Of a stretch of DNA of 64,000 nt, positions 1 through 10,635 are shown piece after piece. The notes beneath the pieces were generated by a model that saw nothing but the letters and a program-made list of their open reading frames with translations, did not search any database and was not told where the DNA came from. Source of the stretch: Platynereis dumerilii (Eukaryota > Annelida > Polychaeta > Phyllodocida > Nereididae); the NCBI GenBank assembly GCA_026936325.1, contig JAPTHN010000015.1:18536124-18600123 (forward strand). Direction: 5' to 3'. The translations under genes and the position numbers were made by a program. The first letter of the stretch is position 1; each line of letters begins with the position of its first letter.

Positions 1-2460
1 ATTATTCTTCTATTGAAGTGATCGACAATAGAATGCTAATTAGGGACTTTTTTGCATGCAGCCAATTATGCAATGCCATTGCTCCCATTCAAAGAATTAA
101 TGAAATGCCCATTAATTTTTCAGGTTAAAAAATTAAATCCTCAACATCAGTCAAGTACATGCTCATTTTGGGGTTACTGATCACTCTTGGATTTTCAGCT
201 GTTTGTGAGTTTCTCTAGTCTTACAGCGCTTTGTTCAGGTTGATTCAGTTACCATTAATATGCTTACACTTGGCTGTAAAGTAGGCTATGAATTTTATCG
301 ATCCTTTCGCATTTCATACTTCATCTATCCCTGTGAAAATTGCTCGAGATGTGAATAAATTTTGTTGATCAGAATGGGCTTGATAATCTCTCATAAAGAT
401 TTCTTTTGATGTAGTTTTACAATATGGGTCAATATGTGTCTAATGGAAAAATTCTTCCTTTCATATACAGTGTATGGTGCTGTTATCGCTCTACTTCCGT
501 GATATTTTCACTTTTTAATCAAGCACTGTAGCGAATTAATGAATCCATGTTAAGATTCATGTATACATTGTGTTCTTTATAGGCATTCACCATATTTACA
601 TTTCTTGCATAATTAGGAGGCCTGAGCAACTGCTTGTGAATAAATGAATGGAGAGGTGTAGTATTACCATACAGTATAGGCTTATATTTTGTTTTTCTTG
701 ATATGGTGTGTGTATGATGAAGGTTGAAAACATTTTGGCATCCACCTAAAATTCTGCACATTTTAAAATTGATCAAGGGATCACTGTATATATTGCTCAG
801 TGGTAACAACTATTCAATGTATCCATCCCTGGCTGTGTGGTTTTTGCTCAATTGTAATTGTGATGAACTTGTGCAGCAATGTACATCATTTAATTCAAAG
901 CAACAATATCAAAGTATATTTGACGAAATGGTTCATGTAAAGTTGAATTCACTAAATGGCCCACAAAGAGGCTTATCCTGAGTAGATAAATGGGTTAAAC
1001 AGTGTAACAATGTACATCTTTAGGGTTTGAAAAGTTTCAGCCATCCATATTAAACCGCACTCTTGTTGGACTACGCTCAAAGAAGGGGTTTTTTGCTACA
1101 AATTGCAAAATTGTACCTGCAAATACAGGAGTAAAAGAAAGATGGTTTCATTTGCTGTAGCAGTTACAGGAACCAGAGGAGAATTTGCAGAAGTTGTAAG
1201 ATGTGACAAGAGTCGGACCCAGCTGCAGGAGTATGGCAAATCACCATCATGGCATTTGCTTGCAGACTGGCCCTTGTCAATATTTTTCAAGTAGCTTCAT
1301 TGACAGCAGGATCTGGATGTGGAGAAGGATGAATAAGTCGACCTGCAATCCTGTTTCATTCTTCTGGCAAAACGTACCAATGAATGGAGGACCAACAGAC
1401 TTAAACTCTGATTGTAGCAACTAGACTGGGGGGGGGGGGTCAGAATGCTTTGTAGGGAGAGACACACACCGTTTTTTTTCCTTTTTGGCTCTGAAAACAG
1501 AACATACCAATGATCAACTTCCTAGAATGTTGATTTGTGCAATATTATAACTGTTGACTATAACACAGTTAACAATTTGAGTAGTTGCCTCTGTGTCCGC
1601 ATTGGTATACTGTCTCTGCTTGAAAACAGAGTAGTTCTCAGGGACCATGCTCGAATCCTGCTCCTAGCTACACAACAACACAACTCTCTACTCTCTGAAA
1701 TGGCTGCGAATCCCCTGTGTCACTCACCTCATCATTCCTGAATTCGGTAGATTTCGCTTAAATTTGAATAGAACAAGTGGTGAAAGGTCCTATATGCATT
1801 CACAAACTTGCCAGCGGTCAAAGATAGCCATCATCTAGCTCGTTACCATCTACCAATATCATCTAGCTCGTTACCATCTACCAATATCATGAAAGGTGCT
1901 GGAAAGGGCTATTTGAAGATGACCAATGAGAGTATCTTCAGTAACTTCCGGACTTTCCTGTGACTTCCAATATAGATACCATTGACTTCCTGAATAAGAC
2001 GTCCCTTCCTGTCAAAGATGACTTTCTCTTTCTATGTACAAGTGTGAGTTTCCTCTCGTGGTGGTTGCCCTTTCAGTATTACAGGTGTTGTAGCCTTCTG
2101 TGATTCCTGCCTGTCATAAATGATGGATGACCTGTGATGACACCAATTCATGCCATTCTGGAGGAGGTGCATCCTTCCTGTAGATCCTGTTTTGATCCTG
2201 GATACTCTCTTCCAACCTAGATATGTTCCTAGGAATATGTTATTTTGTTGTAAACCAGGAGATGCCTATGTCGAAAATATTTTTTGAGTTACTTTGGAAA
2301 AGTGTGTCTAACTTTAGATTTGAGACTGATATTCAAATCCTCTGAAAATAACTCAGTGTCTCATTATGTCATAATATTTCTGAATCAAAAGTCATTGGTA
2401 TTGTTTTGCTATGAATATATCAACATATTGAGAAAACATAGATATGTCAGTCTGTCACTT
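1..2460 (+). repeat. Tandem ~2.5 kb segment, copy A
   Basis: The segment starts at or before the window edge and is matched nearly base for base by 4857-~7490 (for example 1-116 against 4857-4972, and 1201-1320 against 6027-6146). It contains a degenerate tRNA-like stretch near 1586-1660, an 11-G run near 1429-1439 and a 28-bp motif repeated twice (1830-1857, 1858-1885) that copy B has once. The homology is broken near 2460 by a LINE and resumes at ~4433. No convincing host gene is visible. Small frames inside are not clearly coding. Confidence 0.85.
1586..1664 (+). repeat. Degenerate tRNA-like (type II, Leu/Ser-like) relic, copy A
   Basis: This is the copy-A counterpart of the better preserved tRNA-like sequence at 6419-6506. 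It keeps a D-arm-like core (GTCCGCATTGGTATACTG) and a B-box-like GCTCGAATCC near 1650. The canonical GGTTCGAATCC is decayed here to TGCTCGAATCC. It is probably a tRNA pseudogene or the head of a tRNA-derived SINE. Confidence 0.5.
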
Positions 2461-3775
2461 ATTATGCAAACTATTAGATTTGTTAATATTGCATAAAGAG
2501 AAAAATTGTTTAATAACATCTGAATTACAATTTGGGTTTAAGGCTGAACATTCCAGCTCACTTGCTACTTCAGTCTTGCTAGAAGTGGTAGATTATTATT
2601 TAGAAAACTCTGGTGTTGTGTATGGTATGGCACTAGATGCCAGTAAAGCGTTCGACCGGGTAGAGTTTGGCAGTCTATTTGCATTACTGTTAAAAAGAGG
2701 AATTAATCCGATGTTTATAAGAATGTTATGTAAAATGTACACTACTCAGAATGTGTGTGTGAGGTATAACTCAAGTGTTTCAGAATGGTTTCAACCATGT
2801 AATGGAGTTAAACAAGGTGGAGTGCTAAGCCCTACATTATTCTCTGTATATATTAATGGTATGATTGAAGAACTTGTAATTGCGAAGGTTGGATGTCATG
2901 TTGGCAGCAAATATTATGGCGTTATTGGATACGCAGACGACATCATGTTAATTGCACCCACACAGTATAGTATGAATAGGATGATTAGTATATGTGAGGA
3001 GTATGCCAGGAAATATAAAATATTATTTAATGGTAAGAAGAGTAAAGTCATTGTATTTGATAAGAATGATTTAAATGTCAAACCATTATTTAAGGTTAAT
3101 GATCAAGGAGTGGAATGTGTTAAAGAGTTGAATTATCTAGGCCACATGATTAACAATGACAGGAGAGATCCTCTTATTGGCTATGTTGTGAAGGATTTTA
3201 CAAGGAAGTTTAATTCTTTTATTGGAGATTTAGATCAGATCAGTTCTGTTGTAAAAGGTAAATTATTCATGCAATATTGCACAAGTCTGTATGGAGTTGT
3301 TATATGTAACTCTGTTGATAAGAATATTGATAGGTTGTCAATTGCTTGGAGAAAAGCCATGAGAAGAATGTTTAAATTACCACCGCGTGCTCACAGTAAT
3401 CTTTTACCTCATATTGCAGAGATACTTCCTGCCGATTTAACTGTGTATTTGAGGACTTTAGGTCATATTTGTAAAGGTATGGATCATAAAAATTCAAGTG
3501 TAAATTATATATTTAATGTGAGCATATTTAACCCATCATCAATCATGGGAAATAATTTTAAACACATTTGCCATCGTTATAAAATCTCAAGATCTAGTAA
3601 TTATTTGAATATGAAAAATTGTATAATGAAATGCTATAACAGCAGTATTGATGAAGAAAACATCAGAACGGGCAAGCAGATTAGGCAACTAATTGATGTT
3701 AGAGACAACGTGCTATATTTCAATTTCTCTCATAATGAGATCAAAGATCTCATTGAGTATTTAAGTGTTAGCTAG
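2444..3775 (+). CDS. Truncated LINE reverse transcriptase (443 codons open)
   Basis: This is the RNA-dependent DNA polymerase of a non-LTR retrotransposon, which copies element RNA at a nicked target. Visible RT motifs in order are FGFKAEHS (residues 30-37), the motif-A stretch DASKAFDR (65-72) with its catalytic Asp, GVKQGGVLSP (121-130), and the catalytic YADD (163-166) followed by a KSKVIVF thumb-side stretch. The remaining ~240 residues are the C-terminal connection region, without an obvious RNase H. The first ~6 codons, including the ATG, come from the flanking repeat, so the start is accidental. No stop or frameshift lies inside the retained RT, suggesting a fairly young insertion. The endonuclease and the first RT motifs are missing, so it cannot mobilise itself. 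Confidence 0.85.
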   Translation: MSVCHLLCKLLDLLILHKEKNCLITSELQFGFKAEHSSSLATSVLLEVVDYYLENSGVVYGMALDASKAFDRVEFGSLFALLLKRGINPMFIRMLCKMYTTQNVCVRYNSSVSEWFQPCNGVKQGGVLSPTLFSVYINGMIEELVIAKVGCHVGSKYYGVIGYADDIMLIAPTQYSMNRMISICEEYARKYKILFNGKKSKVIVFDKNDLNVKPLFKVNDQGVECVKELNYLGHMINNDRRDPLIGYVVKDFTRKFNSFIGDLDQISSVVKGKLFMQYCTSLYGVVICNSVDKNIDRLSIAWRKAMRRMFKLPPRAHSNLLPHIAEILPADLTVYLRTLGHICKGMDHKNSSVNYIFNVSIFNPSSIMGNNFKHICHRYKISRSSNYLNMKNCIMKCYNSSIDEENIRTGKQIRQLIDVRDNVLYFNFSHNEIKDLIEYLSVS

Positions 3776-3930
3776 GTCTCTGACCTATGTTTATGGAACT
3801 AAGGTAGTTCCCTTGTTACTTCTGTTTTTCTTGTTTTTAATATTTTTTTTTAAATTCTTTTATTGTTTTTAATTTATGTTAATCAGTACCTTTATGTCTT
3901 TCTTGGACAAATAAAGTATGATAATAATTA
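2460..3930 (+). mobile_element. 5'-truncated non-LTR retrotransposon (LINE)
   Basis: The insertion interrupts tandem copy A. Copy B at ~7490 runs straight from the left to the right flank, so it is the empty site. The element begins inside the reverse transcriptase, encodes the rest of RT plus a C-terminal region to 3775, then has an AT-rich 3' UTR with AATAAAG (3910-3916) and a short GATAAT-like tail. Loss of the endonuclease and the 5' end is the usual result of incomplete target-primed reverse transcription. The clade is not certain; the FGFKAEHS / YADD style fits the I/Jockey/CR1 side of the LINE tree. Confidence 0.85.
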
Positions 3931-4432
3931 TTATCGTTTTCATAGCTACGTGTTTTTCAAGTTTGCAATTTGCTTCATTCCAAAGCTGTGATGTCAGGGA
4001 TTTAGTAGAATAATTTTGTTTATTACAAGCACAGATTTCAGGAAACTGACATATGGATGATGTATGTTTCACTTGTTCAACTTGCCCTGGCTGAAAGATA
4101 ATTAAATAACTGTAACTGAAACAAACAGACTACTTAGCCTCAAAGGAAAACTTTGCAATTACTGACAAAAAAATTGTTTGAAATTGTTTGTTTGGGAAAC
4201 AATGAGATGCAACACTCAGCTTAGACATACGCTGTTTGTTGTGGTTGTTCACAAATAGTAACATTGCCTGACAGTTTAAAATTCCTTTGTCATTAACTGT
4301 GATGTCAAACTCTGAACTGATATGTCACAGATTGAAGATTAGACCAATCACATTGACAGATACCCTCTGATGTCACGGTTTAGCTGCAAAACGAAGTTTT
4401 CAAAAAACATGTAGCTATGAAAACGATAATAA
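3930..4432. mobile_element. Inverted-repeat DNA element (MITE-like), ~500 bp
   Basis: The ends are inverted copies: TTATTATCGTTTTCATAGC near 3930 against its complement ending near 4432 (GCTATGAAAACGATAATAA). A second internal stretch near each end (AAGTTTGCAATTTGC / GCTGCAAAACGAAG) partly continues the pairing. No coding capacity is seen. It sits between the LINE tail and the resumption of the tandem segment. Because the LINE and this element share one insertion point, one probably inserted into the end of the other. Superfamily not assigned. Confidence 0.65.
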
Positions 4433-4856
4433 CAAGCAAGAACAAAAGAAAAACCTCATCACTTTAATTGAAACTTTGTTTTCTTTCCATTTACCATGAA
4501 GAACAAGAGATCAGGACCTGAGGATCAGTTCTGTTAATGACCCTTTTTTCGGGAGGACACTTGATTACTCACCGGCAACTCCTACACAATGTGCAGAAAA
4601 GTCTAATACATCAGGAATCATCATAAATTATATATTCTTTGGCATACCTCACCATTGCTTCTCTGAATTGTGAACATGAAGGGAAGTATTTTATAAGAAA
4701 ACTCACCAGTTGATAGATGTGTCTCTTGGTGATTTGAAAAAAGTGGATTTGTCTTGGTTTTGAAACACTTCTGATCCTTGATAATTTTATCTGGTAATTT
4801 TCTTAGGTGATCCATTGTTTTGGGAGTTTAATATGAATTTCGCTGTCAGCAAATAA
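4433..4856. other. End of tandem copy A plus unassigned spacer
   Basis: Bases ~4433-4540 resume tandem copy A (they match 7495-7590). Bases 4540-4856 have no counterpart in the window that I can see, and lead directly into copy B. No gene, RNA or repeat is recognised in the spacer. Confidence 0.6.
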
Positions 4857-6418
4857 ATTATTCTTGTTATTGAAGTGATCGACAATAGAATGCTAATTAG
4901 GGACTTTTTTGCATGCAGCCAATTATGCAATGCCATTGCTCCCATTCAAAGAATTAATGAAATGCCCATTAATAATCGGAGGTTAAAAAGTTAAATGCTC
5001 TGTCAGTCAGGCACATGCTCATCTCAGAGTTGCTGATCACTCTTTGATTCTCTGAGTTTTGTGAGTTTCTCTAGTTTTACAGCGATTTGTTCAAGTTGGT
5101 TCTGTTAACATTAATATGCTTTGACACTGGCTGTAAAGTATGAATTTCATTGATCCTTTCAGATTTCAGACTTCATGTATCCTTGGAAAACTGCTCAGAA
5201 TGATCATGTGCATAATTTTATGCATACAGTTTATCAGAATGGGCTTGATAATCTGCTCATTAAGATTTCTTTTTGATGTAGTTTTGCAATAAGGGTCAAT
5301 ATGCGCACAAGGGCAAACTCCTCCTTTCATATATATAGTGTTGTGATTGCTCTACTTCCGTGACATTTCCCCTGTTTAATCGAGCACTGTAGCGAATTAA
5401 TGAATCCATGTTAAGATTCATGCATACATGGTGTTCTATATAGGCATTCACCATATTTACATTTCTTGCATAATTAGGAGGCCTGAGCAACTGCTTGTGA
5501 ATAAATGAATGGAGAAGTGTGGTATAGCCATATATGGTATAGGCTTAAATTGGGGGGGTTCCTGATTAATATGGTGTCTGTACGATGAAGGTTGGTATGA
5601 AGACATCCAGGTGTCGAAAGTCTACACATTTTAAAATTGATCAAGCGATCACTCAATCTATTGCTCACAATGTTCAATGTATCTGTCCCTGACTGTGTAG
5701 TTCTTCCCCAAGCACTTTGTTTTGTTAAAGGCAATGCATCTCACAGCAATTCTAATTTTTCAAAGAATCTTACCTGAAATTATGGTACACAAAGAGTCTT
5801 GTCCAGAATAGATAATTTGATTAAATTGTGTATAACAATATGCATCTTTGGGTTTTGAAAAGATTCACCATCCATAACCACAGGCTTGTTCGACTACTCT
5901 CAATAAAGATGTTTCTGCTGCAAGTGGCAAAACTGTACCTTCAAATACAGGAGTAAACGAGAGAGATGGAAGTTTTATTTGCTGTAGCAGTTACAGGAAG
6001 TGGAGGAGAATTTGCAGAAGTTGTAAGATGTGACAAGAGTCGGACCCAGCTGCAGGAGTATGGCAAATCACCATCATGGCACTTGCTTGCAGACTGGCCC
6101 TTGTCAATATTTTTCAAGTAGCTTCATTGACAGCAGGATTTGGATGTGGAGAAGGATGAATAAGTCTGGCTGCAATCCTGTTTCATGCCTCTAGCAACAA
6201 AGACCAATGAAGGAGGACCAACAGACTGAGGGATCAGGACAGACTCTGCAGACTAAAACTCTGATTGTAGCAACTATAACTAGACTCTTTTAGAATGCTT
6301 TATAGGGAGGGACACAAACCTGAATAATTTTTGAAAACAGAACATTCCAATGACAACATTCCTCACAGGTTGATTTGTGCAAAATTTCAACTGTTCACTA
6401 TAACACAGTTGACAATTT

Positions 6419-6506
6419 GGGTAGTTGCTCTGGGGCCGCATTGGTATACTGTCCCTGCTTGAAATCGGAGTGGCTCTCAGGGACCAGGTTCGAATCCTGC
6501 TCCTAC
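6419..6506 (+). repeat. tRNA-derived sequence (Leu/Ser-like, SINE head or tRNA pseudogene)
   Basis: The sequence has a canonical B box GGTTCGAATCC (6487-6497), an A-box/D-arm-like GGGGCCGCATTGGTATACTG (6432-6451), a long variable region and a 3' TCCTACCA that can partly pair with GGTAGTT at the 5' side (6420-6426). The layout is that of a type II (Leu or Ser) tRNA, but the arms carry mismatches, so a working tRNA is unlikely. The related copy near 1586-1664 moved with the tandem duplication rather than as a separate insertion. Confidence 0.5.
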
Positions 6507-6572
6507 CACTACACAACAACACAACGCTCTGCCCTCCGAAAGTGAATCCCCTGTGTCATTCAGCTCATTATT

Positions 6573-6779
6573 CACTGTAAAATTGGAAATTTTGAATCAG
6601 CTCAAATGATTGAGTGAGATGGTTGCACAACTTGTTTGAGCTAAGATAGCTCTTCTTTTGAGTTATGATAATCTTTCTGTTGTTATAACTTACAAACAAC
6701 AAGCTATCTTGGCTGAAGGGAATTGTGCAACCATCTCACTCAATCCATTAAGCTGACTGAAAATTCAAATTTTACAGTG
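6573..6779. mobile_element. Small foldback element (~207 bp) in tandem copy B
   Basis: The ends are inverted: CACTGTAAAATTGGAAATTT at the left and AAATTCAAATTTTACAGTG at the right. Pairing continues inwards (GAGTGAGATGGTTGCACAA at ~6611 against TTGTGCAACCATCTCACTC at ~6722), leaving a ~90-base loop. Copy A at ~1735 lacks it. The target-site duplication is unclear. No coding capacity; typical of a MITE or foldback. Confidence 0.75.
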
Positions 6780-6946
6780 TTTCTCAAGTCGGTAGATTTC
6801 GCTAAGTTTTAATAAAACAGGTGGTGCAAAACCCTCAAAGTGCTTACTTGATGCCTATATGTATTCACAAACTTGCGAGTGGTCAAAGATAGCCATCGTC
6901 TGGCTCTTTAACATCTGCCAATATCACGAAAGGTGCTGGAAAGGGG

Positions 6947-7201
6947 CTATAATGAAGATGACCAATGACAGCATCTTCCAGACTTTCCTGTGACTTCCAA
7001 TAAGGTCCCATTGACTTCCTGAACTAGACGTCCCTTCCTGTCAAAGATGACTTTCCCTTTCTCTGCACAAGTGTGAATTTCCTCTTGTGGTGGTTGCCCT
7101 TTCAGTATTACAGGTGTTGTATCCCTCTGTGATTCCTGCCTGTCATAAATGATGGATGACCTGTGATGACACCAATTCATGCCATTCTGGAGGATGTGCA
7201 T
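6947..7201 (-). CDS. Unrecognised 84-codon open frame shared by both tandem copies
   Basis: The frame reads MHILQNGMNWCHHRSS... and is rich in charged residues (DRQESQRDTTPVILKGQ, EKGKVIFDRKGRLVQE). The homologous stretch in tandem copy A (near 2160-1950, minus) keeps the same reading for ~47 codons (MHLLQNGMNWCHHRSS...) with a few amino-acid changes, then has a stop. I do not recognise the family. It may be an eroded exon or part of an old transposon protein, or an accident of a young duplication. Confidence 0.25.
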   Translation of the reverse strand: MHILQNGMNWCHHRSSIIYDRQESQRDTTPVILKGQPPQEEIHTCAEKGKVIFDRKGRLVQEVNGTLLEVTGKSGRCCHWSSSL

Positions 7202-7490
7202 CCTTCCTGTAGATCCTGTTTTGATCTGGAATGCTCTCTGCCAACCTAGATATGTTCCTAGGAATATGTTATTTTGTTGTAAACCAGGATATGCCTATGT
7301 TAAATATATATTTTGAGTTACTTGGGATAAGTGAATCTAACTTCTGATTTGAGATGGATATTCAAATCCTTTGAAAACAACTCAGTGTCCTGTTTATGTG
7401 ATACTATTTCTGAATCAAAAATCATTATATTGTTTTGCTATAAATATATCAGCAGAGTGAGAAAAAGAAGTTATGTCTGTCTGTCATTTA

Positions 7491-8205
7491 CTAGCACGCA
7501 AGAACAAAAAACACCTTATCACTTTACTTGAAACTTGTTTTTTTTTTCCCCCATTTGTCAGGATGAACAAGAAATCAGGACCTGACGATTATTTCTGTGT
7601 TTGGTTGAGTTATCTGGATTCAATTCGCCGTCAAGACAACCCATTTCAGATGTTTCATCCTGTGCACCTCACCTTGACACAGTAGCCTGTCCTATTAAGC
7701 TTTGTCTGTGCATAAATACAGGCCATACAACTGTAACTGCAAAAGAAGAACTTCGTCATCAACACATACCAAACTGCTTCCACAATCTGACACTAGGGGC
7801 TGTTGTTCTATTGTGACATGGCAGGAATATACGCTCAAATCAAATGGGAACACCTCATTATTGAGGTATTTGGCTAAATTGTTTATTTTCATTAAATTGC
7901 CATCTTTCAGTCATGTGGGTGGTCTTCATGTAATTGCATAGTCTTGTAAGGTTTACTGCTGGTGATGTAAGATTTGCTTCCGGTTTATGTTGAATTTATT
8001 CCCAGAAATTTGCTATTTACATCCGGTTAATGTCTCGTGACTTCTTAATTTATTTCTGTGGCCTTGTAGGATGTCTCATTTATAGTGTTGACATTGGGCT
8101 GATATGGAAAAGCAGGTTAACTGGTTAAATTGTTTAGAAATGTTCTGTTTACAGTTAATTGCTGGTGGGTTGAGGGCAGGACAGTGTCTGTCATTTGGGA
8201 GATTT
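7491..8205. other. Spacer, no gene recognised
   Basis: The first ~100 bp are the right end of the tandem segment (matching 4440-4540). After that I see no repeat, RNA or protein signature. The small overlapping frames on both strands here show no family motif. Confidence 0.5.
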
Positions 8206-8211
8206 TTCATG

Positions 8212-8400
8212 GATAAATGTTGAAAAAAAGAAGAAAAACAGAAGAGAAAATAGGAAAAGAAAAGAAGGGAGATTTAAGAGGATATAAGGGGAAAAAGAAA
8301 CAACAAATATGGTGCAAGGTCAATGAAAAAGGGAAAGTGAAAAAAGAAGGAAAGTTGTCAAAAAAAGGGGAAGTGTGAAGTGAATGGGGTGCAGAATAGG
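8212..8400 (+). repeat. Purine-rich (A/G) low-complexity tract
   Basis: About 190 bases on the + strand are almost entirely A and G (GAAAAGAAAAGAAGGGAG-like runs). The minus-strand frame over it (Ser/Phe/Pro-rich) is a by-product of composition. Confidence 0.8.
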
Positions 8401-8519
8401 ACAGGGTGCTTGTGGAATTAGAGGGTGAGAAGTGAGGTTGTGATAAGAGGAGATCACAGGCCTTGCAAATGTTTACTGGCCTTGGATTGGGATGAGAGGG
8501 CATTGAGAGGCTCATCCCT

Positions 8520-10160
8520 TGTCTGTTTAGTCTATGCTTTAGTCTGAGTCTGTGCTTTAGGCAGAAGTCTGTGCTTTACTTTGTGCTTTTGTCTGCACTT
8601 GGCTTGTTTGTGTATTAAGAGCAGACAGACACAGCTCTTTGGATTTCTGCGCCATTTCTCGCGGGATCAGTGTGAGTCGGTGTCTCATGTGACTCCGATG
8701 TTGACTTGGACGTGACTCTCCTGCGACTCTCGTGTGACTCTCATGTGACTTAAGAGACCATAGCAACGGAGTTGACCAGCTCGCCCCCTGCAGTCCCTGA
8801 GTGGAACTAATGACAGTTTTGCATGTCTGGCTATCCAAGGGCTATCCAGAGCATTATAGTGTTGGGTAAACAGTGACAGGGTGGCTTATTCATATGGTCG
8901 TCCTGTCCAATGATTCACCCTCTGTTCAGAGACCTTGCTGCCTCCATGTGTCCTTTGTCCTTGGGGCTATGCAAAGGCACTGCCAGGACTCAGTCAGGCT
9001 ATCAGGACTCAGTCAGGCTGTCAGTGCAATGTCAGGACACCCAGGACAGTAGCATGTGATGTGGTTGTCCAAATTATAAATTTGTCACCAGTGATCAAGT
9101 TGATATCAAGGCATGGCCTCTTGCATCAAACGTAATTCACCAGTGAACAGTCATGCCGGTGATCAACTGGAAAGGGGCGTGACCCTTCAATCAACCGATG
9201 CTCTTTGGTTAACCACCCCTCTGGAGCTGCCTTCTGGAGCTACCCTCTGGAGCTTCCAAGGGACACTGGGAGTCCTGCAGCCAGTGGAGTCTCTGTAGAG
9301 GGTGGAAGTGAGGTCTGTAGCCCGCAGTGTGTGTGCCCTCAGCAGCCTGCTTCATTGGCCCAGCCCCACAGGGCCCTAGGCAGGAAAACCACTCTCATTG
9401 TCATCATACTGCAAACTGAATCGACAAATTCAAGCCAACGGCACCTCGTAAAACTCGCCCTGATCAAGGTTATTGGATGGCCATATAAAGCCATTAGTTT
9501 TGCTTCTCTACCTAAAGTGACATTAAGGAAATAGCGAACATAAATGCATGGGCACAGATTCCCATTTGCGAAAGACACGACTCAAGGATAAAAGCCCGCC
9601 GGGAGTGGGGCGCCATGCCGTTGGTGGTCACTGCTCACTCTGCGGGTTCACCCAGCCACCGCCGTTGCCATAAATCTAGATACTGTGGATTGCACTGGAT
9701 TGCTGTGAATTGCTATGAAACCATGGTCTCTTCCATTGCCGGCTCCATTCCTTCGTGTGTTGTTGCAAGTTGCAACGATGCCCGCCTCGGCAAAGCTAAG
9801 TGCTGCGCTTTTGTGGTTTCGTATAGCTCACAGACATTTGCCTCCAAGGCGACCGTTATTCGAGTTGAAGAGGTGCTCACACAAAAAGCCTCATGATTTA
9901 CTTATCCCAAATATCCTTGGCAAATATGTGTCACTCAACAAGTTAGTGTATGGTAACTGGCATCACATTTTGCAATTTTTGTAATGATTGTAAATGAAAA
10001 CTGACGGCCATGTGGGACCTGTACTTTTTGGAAGTATAGAGTAGTGGATACATTGTATTTACAAGTGTTTTGTATGCAGCTAAGAATAACCAGATCCAGA
10101 TTTGAATTATCAACAGTAGGGGAATGTCGGTAGAACTGGGCCATAGGGAGGAATGGGCCA
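8520..10160. other. GC-richer, largely single-copy stretch with short degenerate tandem motifs
   Basis: Base composition rises compared with the surroundings. Short degenerate tandems are visible: GTCTGTGCTTTA-like near 8527-8600, GTGACTCTC-like near 8690-8755, CAGGACTCAGTCAGGCT twice near 8985-9020, and CTGGAGCT-like near 9218-9255. Near 9575-9620 an ATAAAAG is followed by a GC-rich segment and GCCATGCCG, a promoter/start-like arrangement. The open frame from that ATG (9615-9896, 93 codons) has no recognised domain. I cannot support a gene here beyond that hint. Confidence 0.4.
9615..9896 (+). CDS. Weak candidate small ORF downstream of a TATA-like/GC-rich stretch
   Basis: A 93-codon frame begins at an ATG in a good context (GCGCCATGCCG), about 35 bases after GGATAAAAGCC. 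The product would be basic and Cys-containing (CVVASCNDARLGKAKCC near residues 50-66). No family is recognised. It could equally be non-coding DNA in a GC-rich patch; an overlapping 89-codon frame from 9715 is just as open. Confidence 0.15.
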   Translation: MPLVVTAHSAGSPSHRRCHKSRYCGLHWIAVNCYETMVSSIAGSIPSCVVASCNDARLGKAKCCAFVVSYSSQTFASKATVIRVEEVLTQKAS

Positions 10161-10223
10161 CAAAAAATGACCAGCACAATCAGGAGATGAAATGATACCT
10201 TGGCATGAAACAAAATATCTGCA

Positions 10224-10445
10224 TTGTACATGTCAAATAAGTTTGAACAGATTGATCATGTGTATAATACAAGAAATTCATTAAATCTCAAAGTACCAAA
10301 ATGTAAAACCAACAAAGGACAGTCTGCTTTCGCATGTAAAGGGGCGAAAGCCTGGAACTCACTACCTGCTGTGATAAGATCCTGCTCTAGTCTTGACTCT
10401 TTTAAGCATAATATTTTGAAGTTTATTTTATCTAATAGAACCTGA
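10224..10445 (+). pseudogene. C-terminal remnant of LINE ORF2
   Basis: The 73-codon frame reads VYNTRNSLNLKVPKC...SAFACKGAKAWNSLPAVIRSC...SFKHNILKFIL. The NTRN..., GAKAWNSLP and SFK..L stretches are the standard C-terminal signature of CR1/L2/Rex-group ORF2 proteins, beyond the RT domain. The first codons come from flanking DNA. It has no RT or endonuclease and is a dead fragment. Confidence 0.8.
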
Positions 10446-10635
10446 TGGCTTTTTTGTTTTTACCGGTTTTATCATTATATACATTATGTTTTTAATTGTT
10501 TACATTTACATTTATTCTAATTTACTTTTAAATTATATACACCTGTTATAGCTCAGGGCTCCATCGTAAAACAGTTTGTAACTGAATTGGGCTACCCTGA
10601 TTAAATAAAGGTGATTTTGACTATGACTTTGACAT
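10226..10635 (+). mobile_element. 3' end of a CR1/L2-like LINE
   Basis: The fragment holds only the last ~70 codons of a LINE ORF2 plus its 3' UTR, inserted into the unit between GCATTG (10219-10224) and the block resuming near 10640 (matching ~21545). The 3' end consists of TTTGAC/ATTGAC-type hexamers (10614-10640), the short microsatellite tail typical of CR1/L2-group elements. It is severely 5'-truncated. Confidence 0.75.

Larger units (their letters stand above)
4857..7490 (+). repeat. Tandem ~2.5 kb segment, copy B
   Basis: Second tandem copy of 1-2460, offset 4857 bp, with point differences and small indels; homology to copy A continues to about 7590 (matching 4440-4540). It lacks the LINE and MITE of copy A but carries its own ~200 bp inverted-repeat insertion (6573-6779). 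It holds the better preserved tRNA-like sequence and an open minus-strand frame at 6947-7201. Confidence 0.85.

Noticed and set aside
8207-8515. 102-codon Ser/Phe/Pro-rich minus-strand frame
   Set aside because: It arises from the purine-rich tract on the other strand.
9757-9806. Cys-x4-Cys stretch (CVVASC) resembling the start of a THAP finger
   Set aside because: The later Cys/His and the conserved Trp/Pro positions of THAP are absent in all frames.
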